Assembly (NCBI GenBank): GCA_041946685.1 | Contig: JBHGAV010000011.1 | Coordinates: forward strand, 18,452-82,451 | DNA length: 64,000 bases | Direction: 5' to 3' | Origin: JBHGAV01 sp041946685 | Lineage (GTDB): Bacteria > Acidobacteriota > Terriglobia > Bryobacterales > Bryobacteraceae | Part shown: positions 40,600 through 48,718 of the stretch, one piece after another | How the letters are laid out: each line of letters begins with the position of its first letter | Position numbering within the stretch: the first letter of the stretch is position 1 | Translations under genes and position numbers: made by a program | Notes under the pieces: generated by a model | What the model saw: the letters and a program-made list of their open reading frames with translations, nothing else | What the model was told of the DNA's origin: nothing | Database searches by the model: none

Positions 40600-41721
40600 A
40601 TGCCGGTGTACGAGAACAATCTCCGCCTGAGCCAAATGGAATACGAACAGCGGCGAGTGTGTCTGCACTCCAAACCACGCTGCCTGGGGCTGGTGCTCGG
40701 CAACCAGTGCAACCTCAACTGCATCCACTGTTACCAGGCAAAGAATGGAGAATCGCTGTTCGCCATCCCTGAGGTCGCCGAAAGGCTGCGGCGCGAGCTG
40801 AGGGCGCTGTATCCGTATGTGGCCACGTTGCGCATCCTGGGCGGCGAGGTTTTCGCCATACGCGGTTTCGGAGATCTGGTCGATGACGTGGCGGCGCAGG
40901 TCCGGCGTCCCATCCTGAGCATCAGCACCAACGGCACCTTGATCGACGACGCATGGGCCGAGCGGCTGGTGCGGACCCCGTTCTCCAGCGTCACCTTATC
41001 CATCGACGGCGGGACTCGCGCTACCTATAACCGCATCCGCCGAGGTGCCGACCTGGACCACGTGCTTGCCAACATCGACCGCCTGCAACGCCGGAAGGCA
41101 CGGGAAAAGAGCGAGTTGCCGTACCTGGATTCTTTCTTTGTCATCATGCGATCCAATTTCCGCGAGATTCCTGCGTACCTGCAACTGATGCGCGACCACG
41201 GCATGCTCGACGTCGCCTTCCAGACCATGGAGCTGTCGCCGGAGAACCTGGCCCGCCGGCCGGCGCTTGAAGTTGAAGAGACGATCAGAGACAGAGGCGA
41301 AGTGGAAGAGTTGCACGCGATCCTGAGGGAGGCGCTGCCCCGCCATCGCGGTAGCTTCCGCATGATACGCGTGAGCGGCCTGCAAACGCTCTTCGAGGCC
41401 CACGGGCTCAGCGCCGCCTTCATGGAGGAGAACGGAAAAGGCCTGTATCCGGACAGCGACGGTCTCGGAGAAGGCGTCTTCGAACTCTGCCCCAACCCGT
41501 GGACAACCCTCTTCGTCACTGAAAGCGGCGATGCGCACCTTTGTTTTCTTGCCCAGCCCATCGGCAACGTGCACCGGGAGCCGCTGATGGCCTTGTGGAA
41601 CTCTCCCGCCGCAATCGCCAAGCGGAGCGATATCATCGCCGGCCGATACCTGGCCTCCGGCTGCTCGAGCCAGTACTGCGGCTGGCGGGAAGGCACGGCC
41701 GCGCCCCAGCGAGCGGGTTAA
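40600..41721 (+). CDS. Radical SAM/SPASM-like protein
   Basis: A 373-residue protein with the radical SAM cluster motif CNLNCIHC (Cys37, Cys41, Cys44) and following motifs LRILGGEVF, ISTNGTLID and VTLSIDGG typical of the twitch-containing SPASM group. The C-terminus has CPNPWTTLFVTESGDAHLCF and a GCSSQYCGW pair, which would bind an auxiliary [4Fe-4S] cluster. It has a good Shine-Dalgarno (GAGGA, 8 nt). It lies 22 bp after the GT4 gene. SPASM enzymes modify peptides or sugars; no precursor peptide gene is seen, so a sugar or unknown substrate is possible. Confidence 0.85.
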   Translation: MPVYENNLRLSQMEYEQRRVCLHSKPRCLGLVLGNQCNLNCIHCYQAKNGESLFAIPEVAERLRRELRALYPYVATLRILGGEVFAIRGFGDLVDDVAAQVRRPILSISTNGTLIDDAWAERLVRTPFSSVTLSIDGGTRATYNRIRRGADLDHVLANIDRLQRRKAREKSELPYLDSFFVIMRSNFREIPAYLQLMRDHGMLDVAFQTMELSPENLARRPALEVEETIRDRGEVEELHAILREALPRHRGSFRMIRVSGLQTLFEAHGLSAAFMEENGKGLYPDSDGLGEGVFELCPNPWTTLFVTESGDAHLCFLAQPIGNVHREPLMALWNSPAAIAKRSDIIAGRYLASGCSSQYCGWREGTAAPQRAG

Positions 41722-41774
41722 GCGCTCGGGCGCGCGGGGAGGCCCGAGGACTGGCCGGCCATTCGGACCGGAGC

Positions 41775-44000
41775 TTACCTTGGGGGAGGCACGAAGGTGA
41801 GCGTGGCTTTGGCGTCAATCTTGTTGAACTGCATGGGGAAGCTGCGCCCGGCCTGCCACGCTTCCCACTGGTCCTTATAGTGCCTGGAGAGAACCTGGCC
41901 TGACTGGCCCAGGGTGATGTTTTGGGTGGACTGGTCCAGGCCGGCAAAATCGACCACCATGCGCATGGAAGGCCCGAAAGCCATTCCTTGGGGTTTCTGT
42001 AGGATGGTTTCCGACGAACCACTCATCGGCACCCGGCCCAGGTTGAAGTACTTGCCCAAGACCGGAAGACGGCCGATCACGGGATTGTCCAAGACAATAG
42101 AGTTGTAACGGCCATAGTCCCACCGAGAGACGTCGCGGCCCTGCATGCGGCGGCCTTCCGCAATGGCTTCAGAGACGTTGTCGAGCAGGAACTTGTCGAA
42201 ATCGTCGAACCAGTCCTTGGGGCGCTCGCGAAGGAGCCTCTCGATTACGGCCGGGGCGGCGGGAATCGAATAGACAGGCTGGGCGGCCTTCGAAGCTCGG
42301 CGGGCGAGCGCGGCCCTCAGGTGCAGATAGGAGAGGGTTGCGATCATCGGCGCGGGGCTCGATGCGGACATGCATCCGTCCCATTTCCCAAGCAATTCGA
42401 CGGCTTCGTCCAGGCCCGGATAGGACGTGCGGCGGCGGGAGTGGGCGGCCACGATCTCACGCGCGAGAAAATGGCTGAAACCGGAGTAGACATCCATCTG
42501 TAAGGAACGCATGTCCTCCGCCTTCCACTCTCGCCCGGCTTGCAGACGGTCGCGGATCTGCCGGTAGCGATAGGGGGAAGCGAAATAGCCGCTGACACGG
42601 TACGGGAAGTCCGCCGGGAACGGATTCTGGTTCGCGGAAACGATCATGCCGGAGGGCGGATTGAAGACGGAAGGCAGTCGCTCGAAGGGCATGTAACCAT
42701 CCCATTCGGACTTGCCCTCAGAGCCGTCCACGGGTACGCTGCCGTCGAAGTCCTTGCGGACAGGCAGACGGCCTGCCGCCTGGTAGCCGATGTTGCCGGC
42801 GGCGTCGGCGTAAACGAAGTTGACGGCCGGTCCGGGCAAGCGGGACAGCGCGGCGCGGAAGCCGTCCCAGTTGACTGCGCGGTTGAGGTCGAGGATCGGG
42901 AACTGGGCGCCGGCGGGATCGGCCGCGGTCCAGCGAAGCGAGAGGGAACGGCCGCCTTCGGTGATCACAACAGGCCCGTGCCGGGTGACCCAGGTGAGGA
43001 TGGTCTCGGTGGGAGCTCCGCGAACACGGATGAGCTCGCGCTCCGGGCGTGCCTGCTCCACGCGCCCGGAGAATTCGTACCGCCCGCTGGCCGGATCGAG
43101 CTTCTCGACGTACAGGTCCTGGACATCGAATTCCAGGCTGGTGATGGACCAGGCGATGCGATCGTTGTGGCCGATCAGCACACCGGGAAGTCCCGGTACC
43201 GTGACACCGGTCACGTTCAGCCGGGGCCCGCGCAGGTGGACCATGTGCCATATGGATGGCATGCCGAGCTCCAGGTGCGGATCGCCGGCGAGCAGGGGCC
43301 TCCGGGAAGCGGTGTGTGCGCCGGAAACGGCCCAGGCGTTGGAGCCGGGGAGCGTCTCTCCGTCCAGATGCGGGGGCAGCAGGAAGTTGACCTTCGCGGC
43401 ATCGCCGTTGGCGAGCAAGTTCTCCTTGCGCAGCTCGCGGCGCCAGGAGCTTTCCAGGGTTTCAACCATGGTCAGGCACACCAGCAGGGAGTCGGTGACG
43501 AACCAGGGGCGCGGGTCATAACGGAGCAGGGAGAACTCGAGCGGGAGGCGGCCACGGTGGCTCTCCAGGAAGTGGTTCACGCCTCGGGCGTAAGCGGCCA
43601 GAACGGCACGGTCGGCGGCAGGGAGACGCCGGGCGTATTCGCCCGCAATCCTGGCGAGGCGCAGGCGGCGCATCAAGCGGTCGGATTCGAGAGCGGCGGC
43701 TCCGACGACATCGGAGAGCTCGCCGGCCGCCCGGCGGCGCATGGCGTCCATCTGGAAGAATCTGTCCTGGGCGGTGACGTAGCCCTGTACGAAGAAGACG
43801 TCGGGCAGGGTGGCGCCGAGAACGTGGGGGACGCCGAGGCCGTCCCACGAAACGACGGCGCGGGCGCTCACCGGGGCCGCGAGCTGTCCGGAAGTCCGCG
43901 AAAGCGGCCGCCAAGCATACCAATAGGCTGCCACGACGAGGGCCACGAGCAGGACGGCGATGATTCCGTTGACAACCTTGAGCAGCCGGGCAAGCGTCAA
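41775..44000 (-). CDS. Penicillin-acylase-family (S45) N-terminal nucleophile amidohydrolase
   Basis: A 741-residue exported or membrane-anchored enzyme (anchor GIIAVLLVALVVAAYWY). The alpha-chain part carries VSWDGLGVPHVLG and DVFFVQGYVTAQDRFFQM. The autocatalytic cleavage point is GSNAWAVSG, with Ser220 as the predicted beta-chain nucleophile. The beta chain contains LLAGDPHLEL, NVTGVTVPGLPGVLIGHNDRIAWS and a C-terminal GQSGQVLSRHYKDQ. The family includes penicillin G, cephalosporin and acyl-homoserine-lactone acylases; the substrate cannot be told. The length fits the family. Divergent from the CNNM/CorC gene. Confidence 0.92.
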   Translation of the reverse strand: MTLARLLKVVNGIIAVLLVALVVAAYWYAWRPLSRTSGQLAAPVSARAVVSWDGLGVPHVLGATLPDVFFVQGYVTAQDRFFQMDAMRRRAAGELSDVVGAAALESDRLMRRLRLARIAGEYARRLPAADRAVLAAYARGVNHFLESHRGRLPLEFSLLRYDPRPWFVTDSLLVCLTMVETLESSWRRELRKENLLANGDAAKVNFLLPPHLDGETLPGSNAWAVSGAHTASRRPLLAGDPHLELGMPSIWHMVHLRGPRLNVTGVTVPGLPGVLIGHNDRIAWSITSLEFDVQDLYVEKLDPASGRYEFSGRVEQARPERELIRVRGAPTETILTWVTRHGPVVITEGGRSLSLRWTAADPAGAQFPILDLNRAVNWDGFRAALSRLPGPAVNFVYADAAGNIGYQAAGRLPVRKDFDGSVPVDGSEGKSEWDGYMPFERLPSVFNPPSGMIVSANQNPFPADFPYRVSGYFASPYRYRQIRDRLQAGREWKAEDMRSLQMDVYSGFSHFLAREIVAAHSRRRTSYPGLDEAVELLGKWDGCMSASSPAPMIATLSYLHLRAALARRASKAAQPVYSIPAAPAVIERLLRERPKDWFDDFDKFLLDNVSEAIAEGRRMQGRDVSRWDYGRYNSIVLDNPVIGRLPVLGKYFNLGRVPMSGSSETILQKPQGMAFGPSMRMVVDFAGLDQSTQNITLGQSGQVLSRHYKDQWEAWQAGRSFPMQFNKIDAKATLTFVPPPR

Positions 44001-44134
44001 GTAGCAATTTTACCGAACGGGTGACTGGACCGGGCTGCGCGAACGACAAGTGCCTTCCCCCCCTGCGGCAGGGGTGGCGGCGCGGCGGAGAGTGCGGCTT
44101 TTGGGCTATCTTGAATGTCAGCCGCCGGAATGGC

Positions 44135-45457
44135 ATGGACACTTACACCGGCTACCGATTGCTGCTGCTGGCGCTGATTGTGAGCGCCAACGCGTTCTTC
44201 GCCGCATCCGAGGTCGCGCTGATCTCCGTCCGGCCGAGCAGGCTGAAGGAATTGGCGAAGGAAGGAGGTGTCGGCCCTCAGGCCGCGCTGAGCCTGCTGT
44301 CGAATCCGAGGCGGCTCCTCTCGGTGGTTCAGGTAGGGGTCACACTCGCCAGCCTCGGGTTGGGTTGGGCCGGCCAGGAGACGATCTACGGACTCGTTGT
44401 AGGACTGTTCCGGCCGCTCGCGTCCCCCTCCGGCGAAAGGTTTTTGCACGCGGCCAGCTTCGCCGCCGCATTCCTTCTGATCACCTTCCTCCACGTGGTG
44501 ATAGGGGAAGTGGTTCCGAAGAACCTGGCGATTGAGAAGGCGGACGGGCTGGCCATCTTGGTCGCGCCTCCGCTGCTGGTCTTCTACAAGGCCGTCGGTC
44601 CGTTCGTGTGGGCCATCGAGCGCTCGGCGGCGGTTCTGTCCCGATGGATCGGCCTTCGCGGCGAGCCGCGCGGCGGCGGACACTCGGCGGAAGAACTGAA
44701 AATGATCGTCAGCTCCGCGCGGGGAGCCGGCGACCTGCCCAGGTTCGGGGAGGACGTGATCCACCGGGTTCTCGATCTGGATGACGTTTCGGTGCGAGAA
44801 ATCATGGTGCCGCGTAACGGCATCGTCTCCGTATCGGTGGATTCAGCGCCGGAGGAGATCGCCAGGACCTTCCGCGAGCACCAGTACTCCCGCGTGCCGG
44901 TGTGGGAGGGGGGACCGGAGCACATCATCGGCATTCTGCACTCCAAGGACCTCCCGAGGTTCCTGGAAGCGCCTGGGACCGCGTTCAAGTCCAGCCTGCG
45001 TTCTCTTCTGCGAAAGCCGCCTGTGGTGCCGGAAACAAAACCAGTAAGCCAGATGGTGGATGAATTCCGCCGCAGCCGCATCCACATGGCGCTGGTCGTG
45101 GACGAATTCGGAACGATCGTGGGCATCGTCACGTTCGAGGACGTCCTGGAACAGATCTTCGGAGAGATCGAGGATGAGCAGGACCTGGCGCCGCAGCCGG
45201 CCCCGGCCGAGGCTGCCGTTCTTACCGTCGATGGATCAACTACCATACTGGACCTGGAGACGCAGTACGGCATCGTGCTTCCGGGAGGCGCGGACTTCGA
45301 GACGCTGGCCGGCTTCCTCTTGTCGCGTCTGGGGTTCATCCCCAAGCCGGGGGAGCGGGTCGAGGAAGAGGGCCGGCGGTACACGGTTCTGGAGATGGAC
45401 CGCAACCGGATCGCCCGGGTGTTGATCGAGAAGATACCGCCGCGCCAGGCGGCGTGA
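44135..45457 (+). CDS. CNNM/CorC (hemolysin C-like) membrane transporter
   Basis: A 440-residue protein. Residues about 1-190 are the DUF21/CNNM membrane domain (LIVSANAFFAASEVALISVRPSRL, VGVTLASLGLGWAG, VVIGEVVPKNLA). A CBS pair follows at about 205-330 (VREIMVPRNGIVSV, VDEFGTIVGIVTFEDVLEQIFGEI). A CorC_HlyC domain (about 345-437) ends the protein. Homologs export Mg2+ or Co2+. Start ATG 44135 is chosen because the first helix begins right after it. The 134-bp divergent spacer holds the hairpin CCCCTG-CGG-CAGGGG (44060-44074). Confidence 0.93.
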   Translation: MDTYTGYRLLLLALIVSANAFFAASEVALISVRPSRLKELAKEGGVGPQAALSLLSNPRRLLSVVQVGVTLASLGLGWAGQETIYGLVVGLFRPLASPSGERFLHAASFAAAFLLITFLHVVIGEVVPKNLAIEKADGLAILVAPPLLVFYKAVGPFVWAIERSAAVLSRWIGLRGEPRGGGHSAEELKMIVSSARGAGDLPRFGEDVIHRVLDLDDVSVREIMVPRNGIVSVSVDSAPEEIARTFREHQYSRVPVWEGGPEHIIGILHSKDLPRFLEAPGTAFKSSLRSLLRKPPVVPETKPVSQMVDEFRRSRIHMALVVDEFGTIVGIVTFEDVLEQIFGEIEDEQDLAPQPAPAEAAVLTVDGSTTILDLETQYGIVLPGGADFETLAGFLLSRLGFIPKPGERVEEEGRRYTVLEMDRNRIARVLIEKIPPRQAA

Positions 45458-45493
45458 GCGGTTCGATATGATTTGCATCACAGGGGAGGAAGA

Positions 45494-46063
45494 ATGAAAC
45501 ACAGAACCAGGATGTATTTCGCAGCGGTGATGACATTGTTGCTGGCGCCCACGGTCTGCATGTCGCAGCAGCCCGGCAAGCCACTGCGGGAGCCGGATGT
45601 GATTTATGTGCCGACACCGCAGGAGGTCGTCGACGCGATGCTCAAGCTGGCCGAAGTGCACAGCGGGGACGTGGTCTACGACCTGGGCTGCGGGGACGGG
45701 CGGGTGGTCGTCACCGCCGCCAAACAGTACGGCGTGAGGGGAGTGGGCATTGACATCAACCCCGAACGGATCGCCGAGGCAAAGGAGAACATCAAGAAGA
45801 ACGGGGTGGGCAAGCTCGTGACGCTGCGCAACGAGGATCTGTTCGAAGCCGACATCAAGGAAGCCTCCGTGGTGACTCTCTATCTGCTGACCTCGCTCAA
45901 CCTGAAACTGAGGCCAAAGCTGTGGAGCGACCTGAAACCGGGAACGCGCATCGTCTCCCACAGCTTCGATATGGGGGACTGGAAGCCCGAGAAGGAAATG
46001 GTCGTCTCCGGCCACACGATCTATTTGTGGCGGGTGCCCGCCAACGCAGGCAAGTCGAACTGA
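45494..46063 (+). CDS. Exported class I SAM-dependent methyltransferase-like protein
   Basis: A 189-residue protein with an apparent signal peptide (MYFAAVMTLLLAPTVCMSQ) in front of a compact Rossmann methyltransferase core: VVYDLGCGDGRVVVTAAKQYGVRGVGIDIN, NEDLFEADIKEASVVTLYLL and GTRIVSHSF. It has a strong ribosome site (GGGGAGGA). SAM is not expected outside the cytoplasm, so either the hydrophobic N-terminus is a membrane anchor with a cytoplasmic domain, or the protein binds another ligand. Similar proteins with signals occur in Acidobacteriota and Planctomycetota, in my recollection. It lies 36 bp after the CorC-like gene, probably in one operon. Confidence 0.75.
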   Translation: MKHRTRMYFAAVMTLLLAPTVCMSQQPGKPLREPDVIYVPTPQEVVDAMLKLAEVHSGDVVYDLGCGDGRVVVTAAKQYGVRGVGIDINPERIAEAKENIKKNGVGKLVTLRNEDLFEADIKEASVVTLYLLTSLNLKLRPKLWSDLKPGTRIVSHSFDMGDWKPEKEMVVSGHTIYLWRVPANAGKSN

Positions 46064-46122
46064 CCGTCATCTCGCCGGCCGGGAGGCGGAAAGTTTACAT
46101 GGGAGGGCGGGGCCGTCTGCCC

Positions 46123-46128
46123 TATAAT
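46123..46128 (+). promoter_or_regulatory. Perfect -10 box (TATAAT) for the aldo-keto reductase gene
   Basis: TATAAT lies 45 bp before the start codon in a 109-bp spacer. A TTTACA occurs 23 bp upstream, too far for a standard -35, so an extended or activator-dependent promoter is possible. Confidence 0.45.
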
Positions 46129-46172
46129 GAGTACTCTGGTGTCTGATTCCGTCCGTAATTGAGGGGTATTCC

Positions 46173-47342
46173 ATGAAGAACGATGCTTCCAGAAGGCGAT
46201 TTCTCGCCACCGGCCTCACTCTGCCGGTGGCCGGCATGGCTTCGGTGACAAGTTCGCGTCTGACACCGGCCGAGCCGGCCGGGGCGATGCAAAGCGGCGG
46301 CGGGTTCACGTATCGAACGCTCGGCAAGACCGGCCTGAAGGTGACCAGTGTGGGCTTCGGATGCATGATCACCTCGGATCAGAGCGTGGTCGAGCGCGGC
46401 GCCGACGTGGGGATCACGTACTTCGACACGGCACGCGGCTACCAGGGAGGCAATAACGAGCGCATGGTCGGAGCCGCGCTGAAGGGCAAGCGCAAGAACC
46501 TGGTGCTCTCCACCAAGACCCAGGCACGGGACAAGGCGACGGCGCTCCAGCACATCGACACCAGCCTGAAAGAGCTGGGCACGGACTACGTCGACATCTG
46601 GTACCTGCACGGCAGAGCCAAGATCGAAGAAGTCAGCGACGAGTTGATCGACGCCCAGCAGACCGCCAAGCAGGCCGGAAAGATCCGCTTCACGGGCGTG
46701 AGCACGCATGCCGGCCAGGTCGAGCTGATCCCGGCGTTGGTGAAGACGGGAAAGATCGATGTGATTCTCACCGCTTACAACTTTACGCTCGACCCCGCCA
46801 TCGGCAAGGCGCTCGACGCCGCCCGGCAGGCGGGCGTGGGTATCGTTGCCATGAAGGTGATGGCGGGCGGCTTCCGCAGGATCAACCCGACCGACAAGAA
46901 CTACGCAGTCCTCAAGCGCCCTGGAGCGATGCTGGCTTCTCTGAAGTGGGTGCTCAAGAACCCGAACGTCGATACCACCATTCCCAGCATCACCGACATG
47001 GATCAGCTCGACGAGAATCTGAAGGCCATGTCCCAGCCCTACTCGGATGCCGACGAGAAGTTGCTGGCCGCGCAATTGGAGTACATCCGGCCGCTGTATT
47101 GCCGGACCTGCGGCGAATGCGAGGGCAAGTGCCCGCAGGGGCTGCCCGTGGCCGACATCCTCCGGTACCTCATGTACTCGGAAGGCTACGGCCAGTTCGC
47201 GCTGGGACGCGAGCACTTCCGCCAACTACCGGAGGAGCTGCAATCGGTCCGCTGCGCCGACTGCTCGGGCTGCATCATCCAGTGCCCCAACGGCGTAAAC
47301 GTCGCCTCCAGATTGGCGCTCGCCCAGCAGGCCTTTGCCTGA
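46173..47342 (+). CDS. Tat-exported aldo-keto reductase with two [4Fe-4S] motifs
   Basis: A 389-residue protein with a twin-arginine signal (SRRRFLATGLT). The barrel is aldo-keto reductase: FGCMITSD, YFDTARGYQGGNN (catalytic Asp/Tyr), LSTKTQ (Lys), WYLHGRA (His), then GVSTHAG. The C-terminus carries CRTCGECEGKCP and CADCSGCIIQCP, each C-x2-C-x2-C-x3-CP, enough for two [4Fe-4S] clusters. Tat export fits a folded, cofactor-loaded enzyme. It is probably a periplasmic redox enzyme; the electron partner is unknown. GAGGGG at about 7 nt supports the ATG. Confidence 0.88.
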   Translation: MKNDASRRRFLATGLTLPVAGMASVTSSRLTPAEPAGAMQSGGGFTYRTLGKTGLKVTSVGFGCMITSDQSVVERGADVGITYFDTARGYQGGNNERMVGAALKGKRKNLVLSTKTQARDKATALQHIDTSLKELGTDYVDIWYLHGRAKIEEVSDELIDAQQTAKQAGKIRFTGVSTHAGQVELIPALVKTGKIDVILTAYNFTLDPAIGKALDAARQAGVGIVAMKVMAGGFRRINPTDKNYAVLKRPGAMLASLKWVLKNPNVDTTIPSITDMDQLDENLKAMSQPYSDADEKLLAAQLEYIRPLYCRTCGECEGKCPQGLPVADILRYLMYSEGYGQFALGREHFRQLPEELQSVRCADCSGCIIQCPNGVNVASRLALAQQAFA

Positions 47343-47364
47343 GGTCTTCCTCAGTCGGTACAAT
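47335..47364 (+). promoter_or_regulatory. Candidate promoter and hairpin between aldo-keto reductase and DUF6599-type gene
   Basis: TTGCCT (47335-47340), 18 bp, TACAAT (47359-47364) forms a promoter-like pair. A hairpin CTGAGG-TCTT-CCTCAG (47339-47354) overlaps the reductase stop codon but lacks a following T-run. Confidence 0.3.
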
Positions 47365-47406
47365 GCCGTTGTGGCGTGGGGCTTTTTTGCGCCCGGGAGA
47401 ATGCGG

Positions 47407-48243
47407 ATGACCCGTGTGACGTTGTGCCTTCTTATTTCCGTGATGGCGGCTGCGCTGGCAAGCGCCCAGACGCCTAGCTGCAAGCTCGTGCCGGGGTGGA
47501 CACAGCAGGGGGAGGCTCGAACATTCGAATCCGAGAACCTGTTCGAGTACATGGACGGCAACGCCGAAGGCTATCTCATCTACAGCTTCGTCAAGATGAA
47601 CGGCGTGAACTGCCAATCAGGCGGGGTCACGCTGGTCTTTGACGTCTCCGAGATGGCTGACGCGGAGTCCGCCTACGGCATCTTCGTGTCCAACCGCGAT
47701 CCGAGGCTGCCGACCGAGAAGCTGGGCACGGCGGGTCAGATCCAGCCGCGGCGCGGCGTGTTCGTCAAAGACAAGTACTACGTCGAGATCGCGGCCAATC
47801 CCGAAGGCGACCATACCGTTCCGTTGCGCGCATTTCTGACGGCAATGGAGAAGCTGATCCCCGGCCAGGCCACGCTGCCCCCGTTGCTCACCTGGTTTCC
47901 CAGGGAGAAGATGGATGAGACGACACTGCGCCTGGTTCCGCAGAGCGTGCTGGGACTCGGCCTGCTCAGGCGCGGTTACGCGGCGCAGTACGAATATGGG
48001 AAGGCCTTCATCGTCACGGAGGAAACACCGGAATCGGCCGCCGCGGTCATGCAGAAAGCCAGGGCGAGGTTCGGAGAGACCAAGCCCGCCACAGTGGGCG
48101 ATGAGGCCTTTCAGCATACCGACAGATACCTGGGCCGCCTGTGCTTTTTCCGCAAAGGGCGCTACGTGGGCGGTTTTGCCAACGTGACCGAGGGCACCGA
48201 CCCGGTGGCCGCGGCACAGGCGCTGGCCAGTCGGATTCCCTAG
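47407..48243 (+). CDS. DUF6599-like exported protein
   Basis: A 278-residue protein with a signal peptide (LCLLISVMAAALASAQ). The mature region has FESENLFEYMDGNAEGYLIYSF, VFDVSEMADAESAYGIF, RRGVFVKDKYYVEI and a C-terminal GRLCFFRKGRYVGGF, which I associate with the uncharacterised DUF6599 family of Acidobacteriota and related phyla. No catalytic motif is visible. ATG 47407 is preferred over 47401 because GGGAG then sits 7-8 nt away. The stop TAG overlaps the folK stop TAG on the other strand (shared CTAG). Confidence 0.7.
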   Translation: MTRVTLCLLISVMAAALASAQTPSCKLVPGWTQQGEARTFESENLFEYMDGNAEGYLIYSFVKMNGVNCQSGGVTLVFDVSEMADAESAYGIFVSNRDPRLPTEKLGTAGQIQPRRGVFVKDKYYVEIAANPEGDHTVPLRAFLTAMEKLIPGQATLPPLLTWFPREKMDETTLRLVPQSVLGLGLLRRGYAAQYEYGKAFIVTEETPESAAAVMQKARARFGETKPATVGDEAFQHTDRYLGRLCFFRKGRYVGGFANVTEGTDPVAAAQALASRIP

Positions 48244-48716
48244 AGCGGCCTGACGGCCTGACCCTGAGTTCCCGCAAGAAGTTCGCGAACGGTCCGCTTC
48301 AGCACCGGGTGGCGAAGATCGGGCGCGAGATCCGCCAGGGGCTGGAGCACGAAACGCCTCTGCGCCATGCGCGGATGGGGCACAACCAGATCGGCGGCGT
48401 CGATCACCGCCTCCCCGTAGAGCAGGATGTCGATGTCGATGATTCGGGGGCCTTTCGCCACGGTCCGCTTCCTGCCGAGTTCCCTCTCGATCTTCTGAAC
48501 GCGCGCCAGCAACTGCCGGGGAAAAAGGTCCGTCTCCGCCTCGACGACAAGGTTGAGAAACCAGGGCTGGGCCTTGAGATCCTGCGGCTCGGTTTCATAA
48601 ACGGGGGAGACGCGGAGGATGCGCAGATCGGCCGCAGCGAGCCGTCGCAGGGCCTCTTCAAGCGAGGCTTGGCGGTTCCCAAGATTGGAGCCGAGAGAGA
48701 TGTAGACTGTCTTCAC
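48240..48716 (-). CDS. folK: 2-amino-4-hydroxy-6-hydroxymethyldihydropteridine pyrophosphokinase
   Basis: A 158-residue HPPK of folate synthesis. Family motifs are YISLGSNLGNR, SPVYETEP, PWFLNLVVEAET, and the signature GPRIIDIDILLYG with the metal-binding aspartates. It starts at GTG 48716, two bases after the ruvB stop, so it is the last gene of ruvA-ruvB-folK. No other folate gene is nearby. Confidence 0.95.
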   Translation of the reverse strand: MKTVYISLGSNLGNRQASLEEALRRLAAADLRILRVSPVYETEPQDLKAQPWFLNLVVEAETDLFPRQLLARVQKIERELGRKRTVAKGPRIIDIDILLYGEAVIDAADLVVPHPRMAQRRFVLQPLADLAPDLRHPVLKRTVRELLAGTQGQAVRPL

Positions 48717-48718
48717 GT

